A stretch of DNA of 64,000 nucleotides, from NCBI GenBank assembly GCA_964558465.1, contig CAZLEF010000004.1, positions 65,719 to 129,718 of the forward strand, given 5' to 3'. Source of the stretch: JACJYC01 sp964558465 (lineage in GTDB: Bacteria > Bacteroidota > Bacteroidia > Chitinophagales > Saprospiraceae). This document shows, piece after piece, positions 24,027-31,483 of the stretch. The notes below the pieces were generated by a model, which ran no database searches, was not told where the DNA came from, and saw only the letters and a list, made by a program, of their open reading frames with translations. A program made the translations under genes and the position numbers. Position 1 is the stretch's first letter; the number at the start of each line of letters is the position of its first letter.

Positions 24027-24891
24027 GAGCTTGTTTGGGAATTTTATAATGCGTCATAATCGCTTTTCCAAATTACCATTGAGATATTGGCCAAAATCAG
24101 GAATGACTGGGCACTTCTTGGGGTATGTTCATAGTCTATAGCCAATCTTCGGAAGAAATTCAACCATGCAAAGCTCCTTTTTACTACCCATCTTTTGGCT
24201 TCGACTACAAAACCTTTTTGACCTTCTTCGCGGTGCGGCACTTCAAATTCAATGTCCAGTTTTTCGACAGCCTCGCAGAAAGTCCCACGATAAGATTGGT
24301 CCGCCATGATTTTCTTTAGCCGTGGCATTGTTAGTTTGAGGTTGACTAATAAGGGAACACCTCCCGGACTGTCATGAACGTTTGCAGGATGAACGGCTGT
24401 TTTCCATATTCGGCCCAGTACATCTACTAAAATCTGGCGCTTTCGTCCATTTACCCGCTTATTACCATCCGTACCTCGAAACTCGTATATCATCGGAGCC
24501 AGTTTAACACTTTGAGAATCAACAAGTCCAAGGCTTGGCGTGGGCTCTCTTTGAGATTGTATACGCTCCAACATGTTCAAAGCTATGTTGATTCGTTCCA
24601 ATGTGCCGTCCTTCGACCACCGATAGAAATAATAATATACGGCTGTCCAAGGAGGGAATCTGGCTTCAAGATTTCGCCACTGTCCCCCGATTTTGGTAAT
24701 CCAGAGGATGGCATTGAAAACTTCCCGTAAATCAATGTCACGTTTTCTTTGCCAGTTCAAAAAATGTTTAATAACTTCCCACTGGTCATCGGTGAGGCAC
24801 TGAAATTGTGCTTGCATATCTTATCGGTTTGGTCACCAACAAGATACACCGATGGCCTTATTTTTCAATGATTTAAAATCCAAACAAGCTC
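24027..24891 (-). mobile_element. IS5-family insertion sequence (IS1031 type)
   Basis: The 865-base element has one transposase gene and terminal inverted repeats beginning GAGCTTGTTTGG (24027-24038 and, inverted, 24880-24891). It is flanked by TAA on both sides (24024-24026 and 24892-24894), a 3-base TNA target duplication. Ends beginning GAG, TNA duplications and this size are the known features of the IS1031 group of IS5. The inverted repeat is intact and the gene is open, so the element looks complete and possibly active. Confidence 0.9.
24044..24817 (-). CDS. IS5-family transposase
   Basis: The 257-residue DDE transposase carries the catalytic triad Asp100 in GLVDSQSVK, Asp173 in IMADQSYRG and Glu230 in RRLAIDYEHT, the last inside the typical Y/R-x-E block. 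The N-terminal helix-turn-helix part (LTDDQWEVIKHFL) is the usual IS5 DUF4096-like domain, and the single uninterrupted frame fits the IS1031 group. The stop is 18 bases inside the element end. It would cut and paste the element by binding the GAG-ended repeats. Confidence 0.93.
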   Translation of the reverse strand: MQAQFQCLTDDQWEVIKHFLNWQRKRDIDLREVFNAILWITKIGGQWRNLEARFPPWTAVYYYFYRWSKDGTLERINIALNMLERIQSQREPTPSLGLVDSQSVKLAPMIYEFRGTDGNKRVNGRKRQILVDVLGRIWKTAVHPANVHDSPGGVPLLVNLKLTMPRLKKIMADQSYRGTFCEAVEKLDIEFEVPHREEGQKGFVVEAKRWVVKRSFAWLNFFRRLAIDYEHTPRSAQSFLILANISMVIWKSDYDAL

Positions 24892-25002
24892 TAAATCAGC
24901 AGATTATAAAATCGCAATTGAAACTACCCATTATCCGGTCTTAGATACCCTGGGTTAACACCTTCAATCCATTCTGCTTACAACAGGTGCGACTCATTCA
25001 TA

Positions 25003-25812
25003 TTACGAAGCATCTATTGCAATGTCAAGCGCCCAATCATAACCACTACTTTTTAAACAAAATTTTACAGCAGCGGAATATTCTGACTGCCTGGATGCCA
25101 TTTCAAGCAATTCTCTCTTGGCTTCATCAATTTTAATTTGTCGTGCAATATCATATGTTATATTTTGAAGTTCAATTAATCTATTTACTGCTTGTACAAT
25201 TGTTGAGGCCCTACGATATTTTGCTTTTCTTCCCTCTACTAATCCTTCATCATTTAAATTCATTCTGCGGATAGTATATTCGACTTGGATGTAATCCCTT
25301 GAAGTTGTATCCGAGTTAATAGATCGAACTTCGCCCGAGCTATCAAAACTTAGTTTTCTGGGGTCTGATAATTTTATAGGATCTAAAAACCGGATATCTT
25401 CATTTTCAAGCGAATCTCCATAATTCATTGCCTTTCGTGCATTCACATGAAAATAATCTCTTTTTCGAACGTTAGGGACCGGGCCCGAATACCTGTAATT
25501 CATCCAATCAAAAGCCAACCACCAGTATCCACCATGATCTGTTTTATCATTCTCGCATAAAACCTTCTTTTTAGGCCGAAAATGATCTACATGACAGTAT
25601 GCTCCATCATTCCTAGATTCTGTATACCAACATTTCCTGAAACCTAAATCACACAAATGTTGTTTTAATTCGCCCCATAGTGCCTCGTTAGCGTCTATAA
25701 TAGCATGCCTGGCTATTGTATCAGGGGCATTGATTAACTGATGAGTAAGAGCATCTGCCCGAGCCAACCAATCCTGATCGGGAGGGTTATTTTCTAACGG
25801 AATATATATCAT
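25003..25812 (-). CDS. HNH endonuclease, PtuB/TIGR02646-like
   Basis: This is the last gene of the hsd operon, and its ATG overlaps the ATPase stop by 4 bases. The 269-residue protein carries an HNH-like core: Cys61 in KCWYTES, Asp76-His77 in CHVDHFRPK, Asn105 in GYWWLAFDWMNYRYSG, and Asn114, Lys117 and His122 in NVRKRDYFHV. These strings recall the HNH partner of Septu and retron-Ec78 (PtuB). The second Cys of the usual zinc-binding CxxC is Thr here, so zinc binding may differ. The likely role is a nuclease effector controlled by the upstream ATPase. The gene is markedly AT-rich, which suggests transfer. Confidence 0.75.
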   Translation of the reverse strand: MIYIPLENNPPDQDWLARADALTHQLINAPDTIARHAIIDANEALWGELKQHLCDLGFRKCWYTESRNDGAYCHVDHFRPKKKVLCENDKTDHGGYWWLAFDWMNYRYSGPVPNVRKRDYFHVNARKAMNYGDSLENEDIRFLDPIKLSDPRKLSFDSSGEVRSINSDTTSRDYIQVEYTIRRMNLNDEGLVEGRKAKYRRASTIVQAVNRLIELQNITYDIARQIKIDEAKRELLEMASRQSEYSAAVKFCLKSSGYDWALDIAIDAS

Positions 25813-27425
25813 GATTTTGTTTGTTCGCTTAAAATTTGGGTTAGAATTTCCATCGCGATATCATTTTGGCGTTTGATATCCTGTTCTGAAAGATTGCCTT
25901 CTTCAAACATATTTTTTTCATATTTGCTCCATGCAACAATAAATTTTTGGTAAAGTGGGTCTCTATCAGTTGTATTAATCCCCAAGGAATTCAGGTGTTT
26001 AAACTGACTTTGCAGTTGTGTCTTTTCGGTATCTGTTAAGCCTTCTAAGTCTTGTTTAACAAGCAATTGATTTCGTTTATCCAACTCTTCCAGTGTTTCT
26101 TGATCTAAAGTGCTGGGCAGCCCAAAAAACTCACTCGTCAAAATCCCTGCCACGCCCAATCCTTTTGGATCAAAATCCGGCTCAAACGTATAAATCTGTT
26201 CCCGCTCCTTGCCTGTTTCTTCATCCTTAACCTGCCGGGAAGCAAAAATGCGAATTTCCTCGCGGGTAAGGCCGCCAATGACGAGTGGGTCATGCGTAGT
26301 CATGATGACCTGACTACTTTCGTCTTTCTCGACTACTTTTTCCAGAAGGTTCATGTACTGCCATTTCCAAAGCGGATTCAGGTGGGTATCCGGCTCATCC
26401 AACAAAATGAGCGACTCCTGTTCCTTGGTGAAACGCATCAGCCCCAATACGGTGAGCAGTTGCTGCTCGCCCTCGCTCAATTCCCGGAAGGTGATATGCC
26501 CATCCACATTCTTTTTTCGGACTTTGACCCGCACTTCCTGGATCAGATCAGAGATATAGGTACTTTCCAACATCTTGAAGAAGTTGGTATTGGTCTCGTA
26601 TTGTCCTGCCAACTTTTTCAGTTTTTCCTGATTGGAGACATACAAATACAACTGCTCCTGCTTAGGGTGTTTATTGAAGTCTTCCCGAATTGGTTCTTCG
26701 GTAGTGATGGGGGCTAAGGAATATTGCCATAGGTCATTCAAGAAATTACGTACCACACCACTGCTGCCCCAGAAATCAAATGCATGCCTCCTCTTTTTTT
26801 TACTCTTTTTTTTCTCCCAAATCGGCATTTTCAATACAAAAAGAATGGATTCCAAACCTACGATATTCAGGTATTTTTCGAGAAATTCATCGATATTCTC
26901 TTGCCCAAAGCCATAAAAAGCCAACAAAACAAAATGGCTGTGGATCAAACGCGCATAAAACAATGGGCGCATTGGCTCATTTTTGCCGTCCAATAAGTCT
27001 TTATAAAAACGGTTCTGGTGCGTATCAAAATGCTCCAATAAGCGATTGCTTACGCCGGAATAGTACGAAAACACATACTTGGGTAAATGCGCATCCTTAT
27101 CGCGGTAAAACGCCGCTTTGGTCATGGGTTTCTCCATGTCATTGACATAGAACTCATAGCCGCTGCTCGTGTCCGGGGCGCCAATGATTCGGATCGTATT
27201 GTTTTTGCACTTGTAGTCAATTTCAAAATAGAAAGACGGGTTTTCCCGCAAATCCAAATCCCGGAAAATGATCACCAAGGCTTCCAAAAAGTTAGACTTG
27301 CCCGCAGCATTCTGCCCCAGCAGCACCGTATGCATTTTGGTCTGGTCCAGATCAATCTCAAAGGCATTCAGGTTTTTGAACCCTTTTTTGCCCGGGCCGC
27401 CTATGCTTACTTTGTCTATTCTCAT
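25809..27425 (-). CDS. SMC/ABC-like AAA ATPase, PtuA-like
   Basis: This 538-residue ATPase has Walker A GQNAAGKSN (37-45), an ABC signature LSEGEQQLL (316-322), Walker B LILLDEPDTHL (339-349) and the switch His378 in TTHDP. The domain order fits RecF/OLD-like ATPases of the PtuA type. No TOPRIM nuclease domain follows, and the C-terminal 120 residues are helical and charged. Its ATG overlaps the hsdS stop, and its own stop overlaps the HNH gene, so the three are translationally coupled. In known Septu systems such ATPases form a complex with the HNH nuclease and hold it inactive until infection. That role here is inferred. Confidence 0.85.
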   Translation of the reverse strand: MRIDKVSIGGPGKKGFKNLNAFEIDLDQTKMHTVLLGQNAAGKSNFLEALVIIFRDLDLRENPSFYFEIDYKCKNNTIRIIGAPDTSSGYEFYVNDMEKPMTKAAFYRDKDAHLPKYVFSYYSGVSNRLLEHFDTHQNRFYKDLLDGKNEPMRPLFYARLIHSHFVLLAFYGFGQENIDEFLEKYLNIVGLESILFVLKMPIWEKKKSKKKRRHAFDFWGSSGVVRNFLNDLWQYSLAPITTEEPIREDFNKHPKQEQLYLYVSNQEKLKKLAGQYETNTNFFKMLESTYISDLIQEVRVKVRKKNVDGHITFRELSEGEQQLLTVLGLMRFTKEQESLILLDEPDTHLNPLWKWQYMNLLEKVVEKDESSQVIMTTHDPLVIGGLTREEIRIFASRQVKDEETGKEREQIYTFEPDFDPKGLGVAGILTSEFFGLPSTLDQETLEELDKRNQLLVKQDLEGLTDTEKTQLQSQFKHLNSLGINTTDRDPLYQKFIVAWSKYEKNMFEEGNLSEQDIKRQNDIAMEILTQILSEQTKS

Positions 27426-29029
27426 GGCGCAACGAGTTCAAGCCAGCCTTTTTCTTCGGCTTCTTTGATGGTTTTCTTTTCTTCTACCTCCTTTTTTAAT
27501 GCCTCATAAAAGGCATCAATGTCCTTTTGGTATTTGGACATTTTCCAGAGGTTGACGGCGGCAATTTTGCCACCCTGCTGTTGGAGTATTTCCAATAGTT
27601 CCATATTCAACGTGTTTCCTTCGTAAATAGGTTGAATAGCATCGTCGAGCATCAGGGTTTCTTTCCCCGATAGTTTGGTTTTTACGGGTTTGCTACTAAC
27701 AGCCTGGTTCTCCGCCCCGAATACCTCGCTCAGCACCGCCTGCATCAGCAAATCCAGGTCCGCTTTGCTCTGCTTTACCTGCTGCTCCAGTTCGTCGCAG
27801 TAGGCCATGAGGGTGTTGACTTTTTGGACGATGGCGTGTTGCTCGGGGAGGGGTGGAAGGGGGATCAATGTACTCTTGATCTTTAAAACATTTAAATTTG
27901 GTTGTGCACCACCTTCTGCTAATTCTCGAATTTCGTGATAAATTTTTCTAAAATAATACTTGACATAACTTTTAGAAGGATTGGATGTTTCAAAGAATAC
28001 CATTGCGGCTAAGGCTTGGTTAGTGGCCCCAGCCAATACTAATTCGCTAACTTGCCCTCTTGTTTTACCTTGCCCATACATTGCAACAATTAAGCTCCCA
28101 GCAGGGAATACTTTACAATTCGTTTCTTTCAAAGCCAACTCTGAAATAAACTGCTCTGGTGGTTTTGCAAATAAATCTCCAGTGGCTGAACTTGTGTACC
28201 ACGGTACATTTCCTGAGTAAAAAGCAGGGTTTGCTTTTGAAGGTGTTGATCCAGTTCCAACCTGAACTATATCCCCCAACCTACACCACACCCACCCCTC
28301 CGGCGCCTCAAACGGCGCCTCCTCCTCCTTTATCGCCGGCAGCGGTTTTTCCTTGCCGATTTTCTTTTCTTTGATCAGTTGCGCTTTTTCGGTAGCGATG
28401 CGTTTCAGCAGTTCGCTGGCATGCTCCTGATTGGGGTTGTCCTTGCGCCATTGGGCGGTGAGTTGGCCTTGTATGGCTTCGGTGAGGATGGACTGGCGGA
28501 GGGCGGTGAGGAGGGTGAGTTGGGTGTTGATTTCTTCGCTTACTATTCGATGGTTATCTTCAAAATCCTTCACTTTGTCAAGGATTTCACGTTGTTCCTC
28601 TTTTGTTGGCAAAGGAATATAAAGTTCAAATAACTGCTCCGGATGTATCCTTTTTGAGCCTACCCCTTTGGCTAATGTTTCCAAATTTAGGTAAAAATTA
28701 CCCTGCTTGAAATAATAAAATATCCACTCAGGATAACAGGCGTTATCCACATCAAAGGCTGGTATATCCGCGCTTGAATCAAAACCGTCTAATTCATCCG
28801 GAATGATTCCAAAAGCGCCCTTATGCAAATTCTGCCTTCCGTAAATAAACTGCCCTTTCTTTCTGGTGAAATATTTGGTCGCACCTTCTTTGTCATTTGT
28901 ATCCGGCCTTTTCTCTATACCACCAACGTTCAATTTAACCCTGATTCTTCGACTTGTATCAGGATTAATCGACTCAATACGAGATTCTTTGAGCAGTTGT
29001 CCTAATTTTACTTTCTCCCATTGCTTCAT
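27422..29029 (-). CDS. hsdS: Type I restriction-modification specificity subunit HsdS
   Basis: HsdS recognises the split DNA target for the type I complex. The 535 residues show two target-recognition domains: the first at about 1-150, ending IPLPTKEEQREIL, and the second at about 250-395, ending PLPPLPEQHAIVQKV. Each is followed by a conserved helix (QLTLLTALRQSILTEAIQGQL and LMAYCDELEQQVKQSK). An extra domain of about 95 residues (440-535, LLEILQQQGGKIAAVNLWKMSKY and on) follows, which is not part of the minimal HsdS. DNA for both recognition domains is AT-rich, while the conserved centre (about 28290-28550) is GC-rich. This mosaic is typical of exchanged recognition domains. Confidence 0.93.
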   Translation of the reverse strand: MKQWEKVKLGQLLKESRIESINPDTSRRIRVKLNVGGIEKRPDTNDKEGATKYFTRKKGQFIYGRQNLHKGAFGIIPDELDGFDSSADIPAFDVDNACYPEWIFYYFKQGNFYLNLETLAKGVGSKRIHPEQLFELYIPLPTKEEQREILDKVKDFEDNHRIVSEEINTQLTLLTALRQSILTEAIQGQLTAQWRKDNPNQEHASELLKRIATEKAQLIKEKKIGKEKPLPAIKEEEAPFEAPEGWVWCRLGDIVQVGTGSTPSKANPAFYSGNVPWYTSSATGDLFAKPPEQFISELALKETNCKVFPAGSLIVAMYGQGKTRGQVSELVLAGATNQALAAMVFFETSNPSKSYVKYYFRKIYHEIRELAEGGAQPNLNVLKIKSTLIPLPPLPEQHAIVQKVNTLMAYCDELEQQVKQSKADLDLLMQAVLSEVFGAENQAVSSKPVKTKLSGKETLMLDDAIQPIYEGNTLNMELLEILQQQGGKIAAVNLWKMSKYQKDIDAFYEALKKEVEEKKTIKEAEEKGWLELVAP

Positions 29030-30447
29030 GCCAATTCAATCTTTAAGGATGAAAGCAATTCTTGACTTTTCGCAATGGAATGTTCTAACCGTTGAAGAAT
29101 TACAGCTGATGAAAGTGATTCTTCACTGTTGATTTTATTTGGGTTTGAAATATCCAAATTATACCCCCTTTTCACAATCTCCTCCACCGGCACCTTCCAG
29201 GCGTATTCATTTTCCACACGGTTATGCCACCATGCCTTTTCCAGGTCAAACTCTTTAATGTCGATGGGGCGGGTTTTGTTGTAGTTTTTGACGCCTTCGG
29301 GGTAAGGGTGCTCGAAGTACCAGATGTCGCGGGTGGGGCTGCCTTTTTCAAAAAAGAGCAGGTTGGTTTTGATGCCTGTGTAGGGCGCAAATACGCCATT
29401 GGGCAGGCGCACGATGGTGTGCAGATTGCATTTTTCGAGCAGTTCTTCTTTCAGCCGGGTTTTTACGCCTTCGCCGAACAGGGTGCCGTCGGGCAGCACC
29501 ACGGCGGCGCGGCCATGCGGTTTCAGGAGTTTGATGATGAGGGCGAGAAACAGGTCGGCGGTTTCTTTGGTGCGGAATTTTTGCGGGAAGTTCTGTTCCG
29601 TGCCGTCCTCTTCGGTGCCGCCAAAGGGCGGGTTGGTGAGGATGATGTCCACCTTGTCTTTGCTACCCCAGTCATTATATGGCTTGTTGAGGTAGTTGTC
29701 GCGCCGCACGGCGGGCAGGTCGAAGCCATTGAGCATCAGGTTGGTGGTACACAGTAAGTGCGGCAGCGGCTTTTTTTCGATGCCTTTGATGGCGTGTTGC
29801 ACGGCGTTGAGTTCCTGCGGCGTTTTGGCTTGCTCGCGCAGTTTGTCGATGCTGCACGTGAGGAAGCCGCCCGTACCGCAGGCCGGGTCGAGTACGGTTT
29901 CTCCTAATTTTGGGTGTATGATGTCCACCATGAACTGCGTCACGGCGCGGGGCGTGTAGTACTCACCGGAGGACCCGGCGCTTTGCAGTTCTTTCAGGAT
30001 GGTTTCATAGATATCGTTGAATACGTGGCGGTCGCCGGATTTGTTGAAGTCAATTTTGTTGATTTCGTTGATCACCTGTCGGAACAGGGTGCCGTTTTTC
30101 ATGTAGTTGTAGGTATCCTCAAATACCGCACGCACGATTTTAGCCTGGTCGTTTTGAGTTATATCCAGGTCTTTAAGCCCTGGAAAAAGTTCGTTGTTGA
30201 TAAAAAGAATCAGCGCTTCTCCGGTCAATCCTTCGGCATCGGCGGCCCAGTTTTGCCATTTCAGTTTTTTGGGAATGGGGCTTTTGTAGCCTTTGATGGT
30301 GATTTCCCATTCTTCCTCTTTATCGGCAAAGATTTTCATAAAGAGCATCCAGACCATTTGCGAGATGCGCTGCGCATCGCCGTCCACGCCGGTGTCTTTG
30401 CGCATGATATCGCGAATGGTTTTGATAATGCCGGTGATATTGCTCAT
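29026..30447 (-). CDS. hsdM: Type I restriction-modification methyltransferase HsdM
   Basis: HsdM is the adenine-N6 methyltransferase of the type I complex. The 473-residue protein has the N-terminal helical HsdM_N domain (RISQMVWMLFMKIFADKEEEW), the SAM site DPACGTGGFL at 187 and the catalytic NPPF at 272. The last 45 or so codons are AT-rich and continuous in composition with the start of hsdS, so a recombined tract seems to cross the gene boundary. It overlaps hsdS by 4 bases and follows rhuM by 9 bases. Confidence 0.95.
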   Translation of the reverse strand: MSNITGIIKTIRDIMRKDTGVDGDAQRISQMVWMLFMKIFADKEEEWEITIKGYKSPIPKKLKWQNWAADAEGLTGEALILFINNELFPGLKDLDITQNDQAKIVRAVFEDTYNYMKNGTLFRQVINEINKIDFNKSGDRHVFNDIYETILKELQSAGSSGEYYTPRAVTQFMVDIIHPKLGETVLDPACGTGGFLTCSIDKLREQAKTPQELNAVQHAIKGIEKKPLPHLLCTTNLMLNGFDLPAVRRDNYLNKPYNDWGSKDKVDIILTNPPFGGTEEDGTEQNFPQKFRTKETADLFLALIIKLLKPHGRAAVVLPDGTLFGEGVKTRLKEELLEKCNLHTIVRLPNGVFAPYTGIKTNLLFFEKGSPTRDIWYFEHPYPEGVKNYNKTRPIDIKEFDLEKAWWHNRVENEYAWKVPVEEIVKRGYNLDISNPNKINSEESLSSAVILQRLEHSIAKSQELLSSLKIELA

Positions 30448-30456
30448 GTCGGTGGT

Positions 30457-31461
30457 TTATGCTTTTTTGTCCTTGATTTGTTGTTCCAGTGCGCGAAGTT
30501 CTTCCAATTCACGGGCGTCTTCTGCCTGTGCTTCGGCGGTTTTTCGGCGCTGATCGAAGCGGGCGTATATTTCCTTTACTTTTTGTTCCATGGCCTCATT
30601 GGTAACAGAACCAGCGTTTTGCAGTATTTTTTTATCCTGAAAAGCCAGTAGTTTATCCACATTGTCGCGCCAGAAGTTCATGGTGAGGCTTTGCTGGTTT
30701 TTAGCGCGAAGTTCGGCTGTTTCCAGGAAAATAACGACTAATCGGTTAAGCGTATCTATTTCATCGTGACTCAGGTAATTTTTAGCGATGATGATATCCT
30801 GTTTGCGTACCACGTTTCCTTGCCAGGCGGTGAGGCCCATATTGGGTTGGGAGGCATCGGCACGGTCGAGGATCAGTTCTGCTGCGGTTTTGTTGGCGAC
30901 GGCGTAGAGCAGTTTGTTTTGGGTTTCGGCAAAGAACATCTGAGTGGCCTTATCAGAGGCGTCGTAGTCGGTACTCAGGGCGAACAAATCCTTTATTTTT
31001 TGGTAAAAACGTTTTTCGGATGCCCGTATATCCCGGATGCGTTCGAGTAGTTCGTCAAAATAATCGGGGCGGCCATCCGGGTTTTTAAGTCTTTCGTCAT
31101 CCATGGCAAAGCCCTTGACCATATAAGATTTGAGGTGTTGGTTGGCCCAGATCCTGAATTGGGTTCCCCGCTTGCTGCGCACCCGGAAACCGATGGCCAA
31201 AATCATTTCCAAAGCATAGAAGGCAACCTCATATTGTTTACCGTCAGCGGCAGTTGTTAAGTAATACTTAATAACTGAATTTGCGTCTAATTCATTGTCT
31301 GACAATGCATTAGATATGTGCATACTAATGTTTGGCACAGAGGTGTCAAAAAGTTCGGCGAGTTGGTTTTGGTTCATCCACACGCTACCGTCGCGGGCGA
31401 AAAGCGTCACATTGGCCTTGCCGTCGGCTGTATTGTAGATGATGATGGGTAGGTTTTCCAT
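30457..31461 (-). CDS. RhuM-family protein within the hsd operon
   Basis: This 334-residue protein is of the virulence RhuM family, with the N-terminal DNA-binding-like block VWMNQNQLAELFDTSVPNIS and the conserved EVAFYALEMILAIGFRVRSKRGTQFRIWAN interrupted by few changes. The C-terminus is charged and helical (EQKVKEIYARFDQRRKTAEAQ). RhuM proteins often sit inside type I restriction operons, where their role is not established. A regulatory or Fic/antitoxin-like role has been suggested from context. Here the gene lies 22 bases after hsdR and 9 before hsdM, so it is co-transcribed. Confidence 0.85.
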   Translation of the reverse strand: MENLPIIIYNTADGKANVTLFARDGSVWMNQNQLAELFDTSVPNISMHISNALSDNELDANSVIKYYLTTAADGKQYEVAFYALEMILAIGFRVRSKRGTQFRIWANQHLKSYMVKGFAMDDERLKNPDGRPDYFDELLERIRDIRASEKRFYQKIKDLFALSTDYDASDKATQMFFAETQNKLLYAVANKTAAELILDRADASQPNMGLTAWQGNVVRKQDIIIAKNYLSHDEIDTLNRLVVIFLETAELRAKNQQSLTMNFWRDNVDKLLAFQDKKILQNAGSVTNEAMEQKVKEIYARFDQRRKTAEAQAEDARELEELRALEQQIKDKKA

Positions 31462-31483
31462 GAATGTATTTTGGGATAAAGGA

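Noticed and set aside
23622..24049. Two 100-codon frames, one on each strand
   Set aside because: Composition is not gene-like, they overlap each other, and one runs into the IS end.
25003..27425. Retron-type defence system (ATPase and HNH as effectors)
   Set aside because: No reverse transcriptase gene or msr/msd-like RNA is visible near the pair; the upstream genes are hsd genes.
25809..27425. PARIS or OLD-type system
   Set aside because: The ATPase has no TOPRIM domain and the partner is an HNH protein, not a TOPRIM protein.
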